DNA of 64,000 nt from Daedaleopsis sinensis. Its lineage: Eukaryota; Basidiomycota; Agaricomycetes; Polyporales; Polyporaceae. Positions 35,536 through 48,100 of this stretch are shown piece after piece; within the stretch, counting starts at the first letter, position 1; each line of letters begins with the position of its first letter. The position numbers and the translations under genes were made by a program. The stretch is taken from the NCBI GenBank assembly GCA_033807695.1, contig CM066310.1, forward strand, positions 1,736,001 through 1,800,000. The letters are read 5' to 3'. The notes below the pieces were generated by a model, which saw only the letters and a program-made list of their open reading frames with translations, made no database searches and was not told where the DNA came from.

Positions 35536-38500
35536 ATGAGCATCCAGCACAACATCCCGAATCTCCGTGATTATCCTGCCTTCGTGTCTGCACGCTCAGA
35601 CATAGTGGCAGCCAACACAACTCTCCCTCGACTCTACGAATGGCACGCCACACACAACCCGGATTATCCTCTCTTCCTCTTCCACGACGGTGACAATGTC
35701 CGCGCCTTGACCTATCGCCAAGCGATCAAGGGCATTCGGAGGGCCGCCCACGCCGTGCGCACGATCGCAAGAGGGAGAGACAGTCAGGTCATCGGTATCC
35801 TTGCGAGCTGCGGTGAGTGTAGACCTCTCGCCTACTCCAGTTCCGCCCCCGATCTCATCCTAGTTCTACGCAGAAACGATCACATACGCACTCACAATCC
35901 TGGGCATCCTCCGCGCCGGCCACGTAGTTTTCCCGATCTCCCCCCGCAACGGTCCAGCGGCGGTCGCACACTTGCTCCAAAGCACCTCTTGCACGTCTCT
36001 CATCGTTTCAGACGATGACTACACCTCCGCTGTTGCACGGGATGCTATCTCTTCACTCGAAGGAGTCTCGCTTCATCCTATCTTCAAGCTCGGCGATCTG
36101 CTCTCTCCCACCGCACACGACGAGGATGTTCTTGCCGCCCTGCAACTGCCGGATGTCAATCATGATGATACCGCCGTTATCCTACATTCCTCTGGTAAGA
36201 GTCGATCCGGATCCTCGTACTTTTGCACTCATTCCCGTCCGAACTAGGCTCGACAAACCATCCCAAACCGATCCGCTGGACTCATAGAGGGTTGCTTTGC
36301 TGGAGCACCAGTGTTTGTAAGCATGAGTTATCCTCAAGTTCACCATACGCATGCTCAATCGAAATCGCTAACAGGGCATGGAGATGCGAATCTCGAAGGC
36401 GCAATCGTTGGGATACAGGCGATTCCGATGTTTCACGCTCTCGGCACTTCAGCACTCCTTTTTGCAGTACGTCCTCACGCACACATCACATTTTCTCTCA
36501 GACTAAAGACTACTAAGGCGAGTACGGGGTGGATTTTCTCCGTCTTTCCCCCGTCCTCCCCTCCAATCTTCCCGACGCCGGAAAGCGTCTTCGACGGCGC
36601 GTTCCGCACTAGAGCGCACTACATGATGACTATCTCTGTCTTCATAGAGGTTTGTTTGCGGTCACATCTATGGCGACGTACAAGCCCTCTGAATGCGCAT
36701 TCCTTGCTAGCAATGGGCGCGAGACCCAGAGAAAGTTAAGTATATGACGGAAATGAGAGGCCTGGTGAGCGTTCTTCTCCCTGAAACCCCTTACTATGCA
36801 CACGATCTGAGTGGACTATGCCAGGTATTCGCAGGCGCACCCCTGAACAAGGAAGTTGGGGACACCTTAGCTTCTGCAGGGGTCTCTCTACTGACCGCGT
36901 ATGGATGGTAAGTTTTCTACAGTAGCGATGGCGTGTACTAGAATGCTAGCTGAGACTGTGCATAGCACCGAGCTGGGCACAATATCGAACGCCATCCCTG
37001 GTAGTTACTCCTTGAAATATTTTAGATCACTGAAGACAGAGCTAACGTGCATACCCACAGTGAATCCGGGGATGGACTGGGAGTACTTTTCCATCACAAC
37101 ATGGCTCCCGCATGTCATCGTCGACGCAGGAGATGGATATTCCGAGGTCGTCGCTACCGTACGCAGATCGTTGCCACATGTGACACATGCTCACACGAGT
37201 CTTTTCTAGGCTACTCCCAACCATCCGCTCACCGTAGTCAACACCAAAGTGGATGGCATCGACGCCTATGCGATCGGCGACCTGCTGGAGCCGCACTCTA
37301 CCAAGCCGGGACTATGGAAGGTCTTTGGCCGTCGCGACGACCAAATCATCCTTTCGAACGGAGAAAAGGTACATGTTCTTGTTAGCTCTCAACTATGCGT
37401 CGCTGACTATGTGTCGACCGCCGCTAGACGAACCCGATCCCGCTCGGTGCGTAACTACATGTATGCGACGAGTGAGCTGTCGTCTCAATCCCTTGTTTCC
37501 ACCTACAGAGCACATCATCAACGAAGATCCGCATGTCCATGCGTGCTTGATCTTTGGACAAAGCCGGTTCCAGAACGGACTGCTTATTGATCCTCAACCT
37601 GAGTTCGCTTTCGACGCCGAGGACGAAAAGGCTCTCGAGAACTTCAGGAATCTCGTATGGTGAGTACAAGCTACGTCCGACCTGCACAGAAGTGCGCTTA
37701 CATCTCATGTGCAGGGCATCGGTCGAGCGAGCAAATGCTTTTGCACCGCAGCACTCTCGTATATTCAAAGAGGTGGGCCACATCCAAGGTATGCTATGGG
37801 AAGGTATATGCGCTCACGTCTTTGCAGATGATCAGAGTGTCCTCCCCGTCGAAGCCATTCACGTACAACACCAAGGGCTATCCTCGTCGTCTAGCAATCA
37901 CCAAAGAGTATCAGGACGAAATCGCGCAGCTCTATTCTACCGTCGAGAAGAGCTCCCAGGGCGGCGTCGCTCCGCCTTCCAGATGGGACGAGGACGGCGT
38001 GCTCAGCTTCGTGCGAGAGGTAGTGCACAGCGTACTTCACCAACGCCCAGCCGACGACACAGACATCTTCCGCAGCGGCTGCGATAGGTGAGCATCCGGA
38101 GCGTGGAGCTTCCGTCGCACATCGTCCTGACGCCTCTTCAGTCTCCAGGCCACCTGGATACGCAACACTTTCCTCCGCATCGTGCGCGAATATTCGCCGG
38201 CGGCTGCGAAGCGCCTGCCAATGAATGTCGTCTTCCAGTACCCCTCCATCCGCGCTCTGTCTGACGCAATCCTGCACTCTGTCACGGACCCGGCCTATGG
38301 GTCCAGCCCGCCCGCGCCCACCACCTCCGTAGAAGACATGATGAGGCTCGCAGAACACTACGCAGCGGACCTCCCGCGCCGGCCGTCTCAGCTGCGCGCC
38401 CGTGATGGCGGAGGGGACGTTGTCCTAATCACCGGCACGACAGGTGGCTTCGGTTGTGACACGCTCGAGCACCTGTTGAGGGACGAGAGCGTCGACCGGG

Positions 38501-39763
38501 TGTATGCCTTTAACAGGAAGGGCGCACAGGCGATGGCGCGGCAGCGCGAGCAGTTCCGGACCCGAGGTCTGGATGAAGCACTTCTGAACTCTCCGAAGTT
38601 CGTGATGGTCGAGGCAGAGTTGCACGAGCCTGGGTTCGGACTCGCCGCAGAGCAGCTTGCGGAGGCCAGTGTGACGTCAGTTGTCCGTCTCCCTGTCGCT
38701 GACACTATCCTCGCTGCAGATTCGAGATTCGGTCACGCACATCATGCACAACGGTATGGCCAGCCACTACACTTTAGCATATCTACTGGAGTGCGTGCTG
38801 ACTCGACATGTTGTAGCTTGGAAGGTCAACTTCAACCTTTCGCTCCCCTCTTTTGAGGCCGACATCCAGGCCACACGCAATCTCGCAGACCTCGCGTTAA
38901 GCTCGCCGTACAAGACACCTCCTGCGATCATCTTCGTCAGTTCCGTCGGTATCTTCGGCAGTACGTGTTCTACCTTCTGCTCTACAGGACATGCGCATGC
39001 GTAGCTAATGCTTCTGCGCAAGACTGCAAGCTGGCTGCGCCTGTCCCAGAAGTCTCCATCGACGACCCTGCCTCCCCCTTCGGAAACGGCTACTCCGAGT
39101 CCAAGTGGGTCACAGAGCACGTCCTTCGCAAGATCGCGGAGCGTACAGGTGTGCACACCGTCGTTATGCGTCTGGGCCAGGTCGCTGGGGACAAACTCGG
39201 CTACTGGAACGAGAAGGAGTGGTTCCCGGCCCTCGTCAAGTCTGCCCTGTTCCAGCACTGTCTCCCGGATTTCGACGGGGTGAGTCCTCTTCTCGTTTGT
39301 ATTGTCGATATCATCGCTCAGTGTTCAACGACAGTCGGTCACTTGGCTCCCTGCATATGAAGCGGCCAAGGCGTTTACAGAGCTGCGCCGTTCACCTGAG
39401 CCGTTCGTGCACCTCGTCCACCCCCGGCCGACCCCTTGGCACACGATCATGGCCCCGATCGCACTGACGATGAACGTGCCGCTCGTCTCATTCGAGGAGT
39501 GGATCAAGGCACTCGAAGCCAGCGCCGATGCTGGCTCCACGGCAGAAGTCGATGCGATGAAGCTCAACCCTGCTCTGCACCTTCTGTCGTTCTTCAAGGC
39601 GACTGGCCAGAACTCGACCCCGGATAGGGAGCCTATGGGCTTGGTGTATCTTTCAACGCAGAAAGCGAGGGCGGTGTCGGAATCTCTGGCTAGTATGCCC
39701 GAGTTGACCACAGAGCGCGCGTTACAGTGGGTGACTGCTTGGAAGAAATCGGGGTTCTTCTGA
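35536..39763 (+). CDS. NRPS-like adenylating reductase 2 (A-T-R), chimeric 3' end
   Basis: Same architecture as reductase 1 but only moderately similar in the A and T domains. Starts MSIQHNIPNLRDYPAF (an in-frame ATG at 35509 is less likely). P-loop HSSG joined to STNHPKPIRWTHRG (Asn where Gly is usual), MFHALGTSALLF, VFAGAPLNKEVGDTLASAG, TAYG then STELG, PGLWKVFGRRDDQIILSNGE. Carrier motif SGCDSLQATWI (usual GGDS, here with Cys). The reductase has ITGTTGGFGCDTL, GYSESKWVTEHVL and VVMRLGQVAGD. Up to 39377 it matches gene 3; from 39397 to the stop and beyond it matches gene 1 (LTMNVPL, LSTQKAR, KKSGFF). Exons appear intact. Substrate probably differs from gene 1. Confidence 0.9.
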
Positions 39764-40250
39764 CGGTCGCTTGGCCTGGGGGCGGTTGGTCGGCCAACGA
39801 TTATCTATAGACCACACCTGCTCGTTAGCGCATCGTTGTTAAGGGCTGTCATTGTTGTATAGAAGTACTATGATAAGCCACCTTGATGTCGCTGTGCGGG
39901 TTCGCAGTAAAAATGGAGCAAATCGTTGAGTGATCACATCTTGTTAGTAGTCACGATCTCGGCTGCCTCTCTGTAGCGACCCAAGTCAGAATCTGTTGCA
40001 AACCTTTCTGCCATTGGTTTATGATGGCTGTTCGACTGACTGGACATATCATATCACCGCACTATGTCAGTTCGCATCCTAAATCAAGCTTGTGTGACAG
40101 GACAAGTCACCACCAGGAGTTATTTAATCTTGTGCCGTACAGCGATGCCCATGATGTGTTACACCAGGTGACAAGACGACATTGCCATGCGGTCTCGGGG
40201 CCTAGAAATATACCTGATGTATCCACTGATGCCTGATACGGCGAGGGGTG

Positions 40251-40258
40251 TATATAAT
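40251..40258 (+). promoter_or_regulatory. TATA box of seven-helix gene, copy 2
   Basis: Same TATATAAT and spacing as copy 1 (ATG at 40336). Confidence 0.5.
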
Positions 40259-40335
40259 CAGCTGCGCCCTTGGAGTGGAACTACCAACATCCGCCGGTGC
40301 TCGCTCTTTCACACTTTACCCCCACGCTTCAGAGT

Positions 40336-42219
40336 ATGTCCTCAGACGACAATCTCCTCGACGATATCAGGTACTACACAGTGGAATAATAGACGTACAT
40401 TCCAATGGATTTATACTCACATGGACTCCTTTGCAGTGGCAATCAATTCGCAACTTTTTGCGAGATCTCATCTATGAGTGAGCATGAAATCATGTAACTT
40501 CAAAAAACATCAAGTTGCAGTCTCTAGACACATCTTCTTTGCAGAGTTCTTCATTTACGACTTCATCATCACATTCCGTTGGGAAGTCCGATACTTCTGG
40601 AAACGCCCCTGGTCAATTGCAGCTGTTATTTTTCTGGGGATCCGATATGGGTCCTTGTTGTACGCATTCCTGTACTTCCTGCAAGGATACACAAATGAGG
40701 TACAGCCTTCGCTCTATCCTAATAGTATTCATTGATATATTCGTACTAACTACATCATGGATGATCACTACAGCTGTGCGCTGATTGACATTTTACTCGT
40801 TCAATAGTATCATTAGGCTGACGCCAGGTTCGGGACACGCAGCTGCAGAATATCCTACGAAATAATCCTTGGGGTCCAGATTATTCTGTTCAGCATCGTC
40901 GCCGGTGGGTCTACTACTCTTTGATCTACCCAAGCTTATATCGATCAACCCAACAGCATTCTCTGGTATCAGGGCCTATGCTCTATGCAGAAATTGGTTC
41001 ATCTCAGGAGTTATTGTGGCTCTCTCTCTGGCACCGGCATGCACCAGTGTTGTATGTATACCTAAGTGATCACTAACCTCCATCTGCTAACTGACATATA
41101 CAGCTTGATCTTATACCAAGCTTCGAAGTGCAGCAGCTAGACCCTCAATCGGAGGAGGGGGCTGTCTGTGTTATACAATACGGCTCACGGTATACATATA
41201 TTGTGTCAGTAACTTTCGTCATTGAAGTAAAGTTGTACTACAGTCGACCTACTTATCACTGATTTTGCTTCACAGAGGTATGTGCTAGTAGGACTCCCTA
41301 AATTATGAGGCTACTCTCAGGCTCAAGATATTGATGTATTTTGCTGTGTAGACAATGTGGTCGGACGGGCACCATTAATCCTTGCAGATTTCCTTGTCGC
41401 AGTGATAACTTGGCGCAATGCGTTCAGCCTGGGTACTAGAACACCACGTGCAGATATCCGCGCTTGGCTAAAACGCAGGCAGATAACCTTCTCAGGTGTT
41501 TTGCTGTTCAATGGTACGTACTTCATTGCTACGGACTATTACTGCCAATTTGAACTAACGGACACGTCAATAGGCACCCTGTATTTTCTGTGAGCCCGTT
41601 ACGTACCGGCCAGCGTCCCCCCGATGGTCCCACTCATATCTTGTGAAAACAGAGTGTTGTCTATGCTGAATCTACTATATGTTGTCGCTGTAGGTGACGG
41701 AATGCGTCGGCATCTACATTTGCTTGGAAATACTTACGACATATCATCAATAGGGAGTTGGAAATAGCAGGGTGGCCGTCTTGCTCTACAACATACCACT
41801 TGCAATGACTAACTCGTAAGTCTGTGTACTTTGACTCTATGGAAGCACATACTATACTTACTCACGTCAACCCTCGTACCGTTAACTATGCCGAAAATAC
41901 TGTCCTCACTTTTATCAGACTTACTGTGATTCTCATATATCGCTTCCTGCTGGATCTTCAAGAAGCGAATGAGCACAATATCCGAATTGGTTCACAAGAT
42001 TCAGCGCTACGCATGCCACACACTTCCTCACAGTCGAGTTCGCTCAACTTCGTGGACCGGGCCATTGGTTCGATTGGGTCGATCATCATTCCTGGAGTCA
42101 CGGACGAGCACGATGAATACTACGAAGATGATACCCCAGCGGCAGAGGACAGTAGAGCAATCAATTGTAGCCAAGAGTCCGAGGGGAGCATACAGAGTTC
42201 CTTGACCATTGAGGCATAG
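40336..42219 (+). CDS. DUF6533-type seven-helix membrane protein, copy 2
   Basis: I saw no difference from the 30748-32631 copy, from the promoter through the C-terminal tail ending SLTIEA. Same exon pattern and helices (FIYDFIITFRWEVRYFWKRP, SGIRAYALCRNWFISG, FIRLTVILIYRFLL). The absence of visible substitutions over about 1.9 kb with introns implies a very recent duplication or homogenisation. Lies between reductases 2 and 3. Confidence 0.75.
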
Positions 42220-42534
42220 AAGAATGCTCCGGCGAGTAGCAGTCCCCAATTCCAATGTCTTGATGATAGAATAGCTCTAGTTGTACGGATCTAGTCCCTT
42301 TCTCATGTTATGTTCTCCTTGTCTGTAGTAGCCGCGCACAGAAACGCATACTGTAACCCAAGAACTCAATACGGACTAGCAGTTGAAGCACGTAGAGATC
42401 ATATTGCATGGGTATGTGCAGCATACAAGTACGACGGCGAAGAAGCAAGCGAAATATTATAACCAGTTCCAGAAACCGACACTAACTCACTGCCGAGAGA
42501 TTCCGCCCCCACACGACCAACCTCCTGCCAACGA

Positions 42535-43493
42535 AATTTAGTCAACATCGCGCATGCTGCGGCTCGTACGGTGTGTGCGGCGCTCCTCGCGGGTATCGTA
42601 TTCGTAGCAACCCCCCGAGGTGTCGGTGGGTGAGCTCGAGGGTGCTGGGGAGGAGGCTGATGGAGCTCCACCCGTGGGTGCCGGTGCGGCGGAGGAAGTA
42701 GACGAAAGTGCGGCTGTGGATGTCGGTACTATGGCTGGCAATGGCTCGCTGCAAGAGGAGGTGTTACGTTGTCGTTCTTGTTGCCGTCACCGGAGTCGGA
42801 GCCGCTGACGAAAGACGCGATGGCCAAGCCCGGGAAGACGTACATGAAGCCCGGGTTGCTAACAAGTGTATAGTATACACACTCTCTGGCCAGAGACCGT
42901 CCTAATAGGACGATCCGTCGGCCAGAGAGTGCGCGTCAGATATTATGTATTAGTCGTGCGAACGGAATAAATCGCGAACCTACTTACATCTGGAGTGAGG
43001 ATACTAACGTCGGTGTTCTGATACGCCCCAAGAGAGCTGACGGTCGCGTTCGGGAGGCCGTTGCCGTTACCGCCAATACGGACCAGCGTGTACACGACAG
43101 GTAGAACTCCGGGCCACCTAGAGAGCGATCTGGAGGGAAACAATCTGGAGGAGGCTAGGTCAGCTCTCGTGTATCAACGAGTAATCATAGTGAACCCACC
43201 TCACATATGCCGGCTAAGGTAATCGCCAGGTGCGATGTTCTGGGAGAGAGAGAGAGAGTAGGTTCCCCCGTTCACTATGAGCACCACGTGAGAGAGCCAA
43301 ATGCATTCGCGACTCCAATGGAGGGGTGTGCTCACTGATATCTTGCTGGACCCAATCCGACCCATCGCTCTTCTTCAAGTTGCCGACCTCGTCGATCTTT
43401 CATTGCGCATTCGACGCGTCGAACTGGTCGCATGTCGTGCCCTCGCACGTACGTCAACATCGGCCCGGTGTTGTGCGGCCACTGACCACAGAC
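42535..43493 (-). pseudogene. decayed AA9 lytic polysaccharide monooxygenase, copy 2
   Basis: Duplicate of the pseudogene at 32947-33905 with the same deletion, the same frame damage and the same inserted hairpin. One base differs near 42966. It decayed before the tandem duplication, because both copies carry the same lesions. Confidence 0.85.
42880..42931. repeat. 52-bp hairpin inside the AA9 pseudogene (copy 2)
   Basis: Same arms CACTCTCTGGCC/GGCCAGAGAGTG as copy 1. Confidence 0.6.
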
Positions 43494-45135
43494 ATCAGAT
43501 CCTGGTTAAGTTCGATGATCTACCACGCTGGATTGCCGAATGAAGAACGCACTCGAGTCCAGGTGCAATTCATGGAGTCAGTAGCCTTGCTATGCTGTGG
43601 CATACTATGCAACAATGACAGCACTCACATTGAAGCAGCGACTCGGCGGAGCTTCCGCGGGAGAGACCGCTTTCGTTCCGGCCCAATCGGAGCTGCATCG
43701 GAGACCGAATACTTGCGACACGGCGCCAATTAAATGCCAACGGTGTCCGACGACTACTAGTACTTGTGCCCTGCCTGCTCATGCCTTACCACATACACAC
43801 TGGCTGATAGACTGTGTTGTGTTGTTTCAACAAATTCAACAGAGAAAAAGATACTGCCGGACTCTGCACATACATGTCGATTCAACAACCAGCATCTTCA
43901 ATCGAGACGGGTCCCGCAGCCTGACGCAACAGAACGAATAGTCCAGAAGAATCGCTCATCCAAATCGTATGCACGTCAGTCCCGGGAGGACGGCGTGAAA
44001 CCCCCGAGAAGTATACACGTCACCACGTACGTTCAGAACTTGGGTCTTGTCACACAAACTAAAAACCAATATCAATCTGATTTTTCATGTCACGATATAT
44101 GCTCACTCGACGACACGAGCACTTCCGACTCGGACGCTGCCTACCACTTCTATCAGAGCTATCTGCGAAGGAAATACGTGTAGGTAACATCCGTCTTGTG
44201 TCAGACCATCGGACTTCGCACTCGGCTCAAGCCCCTCATCCGAAACTCCCCGATGATATGTGTACTCCGATCGTGCCCAAGTACGGTGGGCAAGCCCTTT
44301 CTGTCTCCCTTCCGCGCGTCTACATATGTTTCCTCGTATGCTCCTACGACATCTACCTCCCACTGAAATCCTTCCATCAGATATCTCCCAATCCTCTTCG
44401 TCTCACACCAGTTACCTCCTGAGAGCCGCTCGACGGAGATGGCGCGAACCAATTGAAATTCTCAGTGCCGAAGCGGCACTCCTGGTGCTCCTCTCTGTGC
44501 GTCCCCTGAAAATCATAAAAATCAGGATGACCCATGCGCGTGAGTGGCTGGGTCTGACATATTCATGCATTCTCTGTGAGCGAGTTCAGACACGTGAATG
44601 AGTTCGGACACGCATGCGGTTGTATCTCCGTGCCAAATTACCAGGACTGTGGGGCACCTTCCACCGGATTCCGACGGGAATCCGGTGGATGATGGCGGAC
44701 GTCAGGTATAGCTAGTGATGCGCCACGCGAGTGGGCGGTGATGGACCTGTAAGTAGACTCGCAGCCTCGCGCCCCGCACAAGCGGTTCCTCGCAGCCTCT
44801 CCCGTTTACCTTGGCCTGTAAAGGTTCAAAGCTCTAAAGCACTCCAGTGATTCGACTCGTCCCTCTCCGTGCATGGACAAGTCAATACGCCATATGCTGC
44901 CGTATGTGGATGCTCGTTTGGCACTGTTCACGAATATCCGCCTTAGATGCAGGAAATGTTCTATCTGTGACCACGTTGCTGTTGTGGAAACCTTCTTGGG
45001 CGGGGACCCCGGGAAACACCTTAGGATTACCTCAGATTCTTTCACAGCTCCATCGACTCGTCGAGCTTATAGCTTCACTGCGATCGTCACCCACTTCCGC
45101 GCAACTGGTTGAACACGCCCAAGCAGTCCTCCGCG

Positions 45136-48100
45136 ATGAGCATCCAGCACAACATCCCGAATCTCCGTGATTATCCTGCCTTCGTGTCTGCACGCTCAGA
45201 CATAGTGGCAGCCAACACAACTGTCCCTCGACTCTACGAATGGCACGCCACACACAACCTGGATTATCCTCTCTTCCTCTTCCACGACGGCGACAATGTC
45301 CGCGCCTTGACCCATCGCCAAGCGATTAAGGGCATTCGGAGGGCCGCCCACGCCGTGCGCACCATCGCAGGAGGGAAAGACAGTCAGGTCATCGGTATCC
45401 TTGCGAGCTGCGGTGAGTGCAAACCTCCCGCTATCCCAATCCCGCCCCCGATCTCATCCTAATTCTACGCAGAAACGATCACATACGCGCTCACAATCCT
45501 GGGCATCCTCCGCGCCGGCCACGTAGTTTTCCCGATTTCCCCCCGCAACGGTCCAGCGGCGGTCGCACACTTGCTCCAAAGCACCTCTTGCACGTCTCTC
45601 ATCGTTTCAGACGATGACTACACCTCCGCTGTTGCACGCGATGCTATCTCTTCACTCGAAGGAGTCTCGCTTCATCCTATCTTCAAGCTCGGCGATCTGC
45701 TCTCTCCCACCGTACACGACGAGGATGTCCTTGCCGCCCTACAACTGCCGGATGTCAATCATGATGATACCGCCGTTATCCTACATTCCTCTGGTAAGAG
45801 TCGATCCGGATCCTCGTTCTTTTGCACTCATTCCCGTCCGAACTAGGCTCGACAAACCATCCCAAACCGATCCGCTGGACTCATAGAGGGTTGCTTTGCT
45901 GGAGCACCAGTGTTTGTAAGCATGAGTTATCCTCAAGTTCACCGTACGCATGCTCAATCGAAATCGCTAACAGGGCATGGAGATGCGAATCTCGAAGGCG
46001 CAATCGTTGGGATACAGGCGATTCCAATGTTTCATGCTCTCGGCACTTCAGCACTCCTTTTTGCAGTACGTCCTCACGCACACATCACATTTTCTCTCAT
46101 ACTAAAGACTACTAAGGCGAGTACGGGGTGGATTTTCTCCGTCTTTCCCCCGTCCTCCCCTCCAATCTTCCCGACGCCGGAAAGCGTCTTCGACGGCGCG
46201 TTCCGCACTAGAGCGCACTACATGATGACTATCTCTGTCTTCATAGAGGTTTGTTTGCGGTCACATCTATGGCGACGTACAAGCCCTCTGAATGCGCATT
46301 CCTTGCTAGCAATGGACGCGAGACCCAGAGAAAGTTAAGTATATGACGGAAATGAGAGGCCTGGTGAGCGTTCTTCTCCCTGAAACCCCTTACTATGCAC
46401 ACGATCTGAGTGGACTATGCCAGGTATTCGCAGGCGCACCCCTGAACAAGGAAGTTGGGGACACCTTAGCTTCTGCAGGGGTCTCTCTACTGACCGCGTA
46501 TGGATGGTAAGTTTTCTACAGTAGCGATGGCGTGTACTAGAATGCTAGCTGAGACTGTGCATAGCACCGAGCTGGGCACAATATCGAACGCCATCCCTGG
46601 TAGTTACTCCTTGAAATATTTTAGATCACTGAAGACAGAGCTAACGTGCATACCCACAGTGAATCCGGGGATGGACTGGGAGTACTTTTCCATCACAACA
46701 TGGCTCCCGCATGTCATCGTCGACGCAGGAGATGGATATTCCGAGGTCGTCGCTACCGTACGCAGATCGTTGCCACATGTGACACATGCTCACACGAGTC
46801 TTTTCTAGGCTACTCCCAACCATCCGCTCACCGTAGTCAACACCAAAGTGGATGGCATCGACGCCTATGCGATCGGCGACCTGCTGGAGCCGCACTCTAC
46901 CAAGCCGGGACTATGGAAGGTCTTTGGCCGTCGCGACGACCAAATCATCCTTTCGAACGGAGAAAAGGTACATGTTCTTGTTAGCTCTCAACTATGCGTC
47001 GCTGACTATGTGTCGACCGCCGCTAGACGAACCCGATCCCGCTCGGTGCGTAACTACATGTATGCGACGAGTGAGCTGTCGTCTCAATCCCTTGTTTCCA
47101 CCTACAGAGCACATCATCAACGAAGATCCGCATGTCCATGCGTGCTTGATCTTTGGACAAAGCCGGTTCCAGAACGGACTGCTTATTGATCCTCAACCTG
47201 AGTTCGCTTTCGACGCCGAGGACGAAAAGGCTCTCGAGAACTTCAGGAATCTCGTATGGTGAGTACAAGCTACGTCCGACCTGCACAGAAGTGCGCTTAC
47301 ATCTCATGTGCAGGGCATCGGTCGAGCGAGCAAATGCTTTTGCACCGCAGCACTCTCGTATATTCAAAGAGGTGGGCCACATCCAAGGTATGCTATGGGA
47401 AGGTATATGCGCTCACGTCTTTGCAGATGATCAGAGTGTCCTCCCCGTCGAAGCCATTCACGTACAACACCAAGGGCTATCCTCGTCGTCTAGCAATCAC
47501 CAAAGAGTATCAGGACGAAATCGCGCAGCTCTATTCTACCGTCGAGAAGAGCTCCCAGGGCGGCGTCGCTCCGCCTTCCAGATGGGACGAGGACGGCGTG
47601 CTCAGCTTCGTGCGAGAGGTAGTGCACAGCGTACTTCACCAACGCCCAGCCGACGACACAGACATCTTCCGCAGCGGCTGCGATAGGTGAGCATCCGGAG
47701 CGTGGAGCTTCCGTCGCACATCGTCCTGACGCCTCTTCAGTCTCCAGGCCACCTGGATACGCAACACTTTCCTCCGCATCGTGCGCGAATATTCGCCGGC
47801 GGCTGCGAAGCGCCTGCCAATGAATGTCGTCTTCCAGTACCCCTCCATCCGCGCTCTGTCTGACGCAATCCTGCACTCTGTCACGGACCCGGCCTATGGG
47901 TCCAGCCCGCCCGCGCCCACCACCTCCGTAGAAGACATGATGAGGCTCGCAGAACACTACGCAGCGGACCTCCCGCGCCGGCCGTCTCAGCTGCGCGCCC
48001 GTGATGGCGGAGGGGACGTTGTCCTAATCACCGGCACGACAGGTGGCTTCGGTTGTGACACGCTCGAGCACCTGTTGAGGGACGAGAGCGTCGACCGGGT

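Larger units (their letters stand above)
29799..39386 (+). repeat. 9.6-kb tandem duplication, unit 1
   Basis: Repeated directly as 39387-48985. It holds the reductase-1 3' end, a seven-helix gene, an AA9 pseudogene and reductase 2 up to its last exon. The offset between units is 9588 bp across the spacer and 9599-9600 bp after small indels at about 34.3-35.9 kb. Confidence 0.93.
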
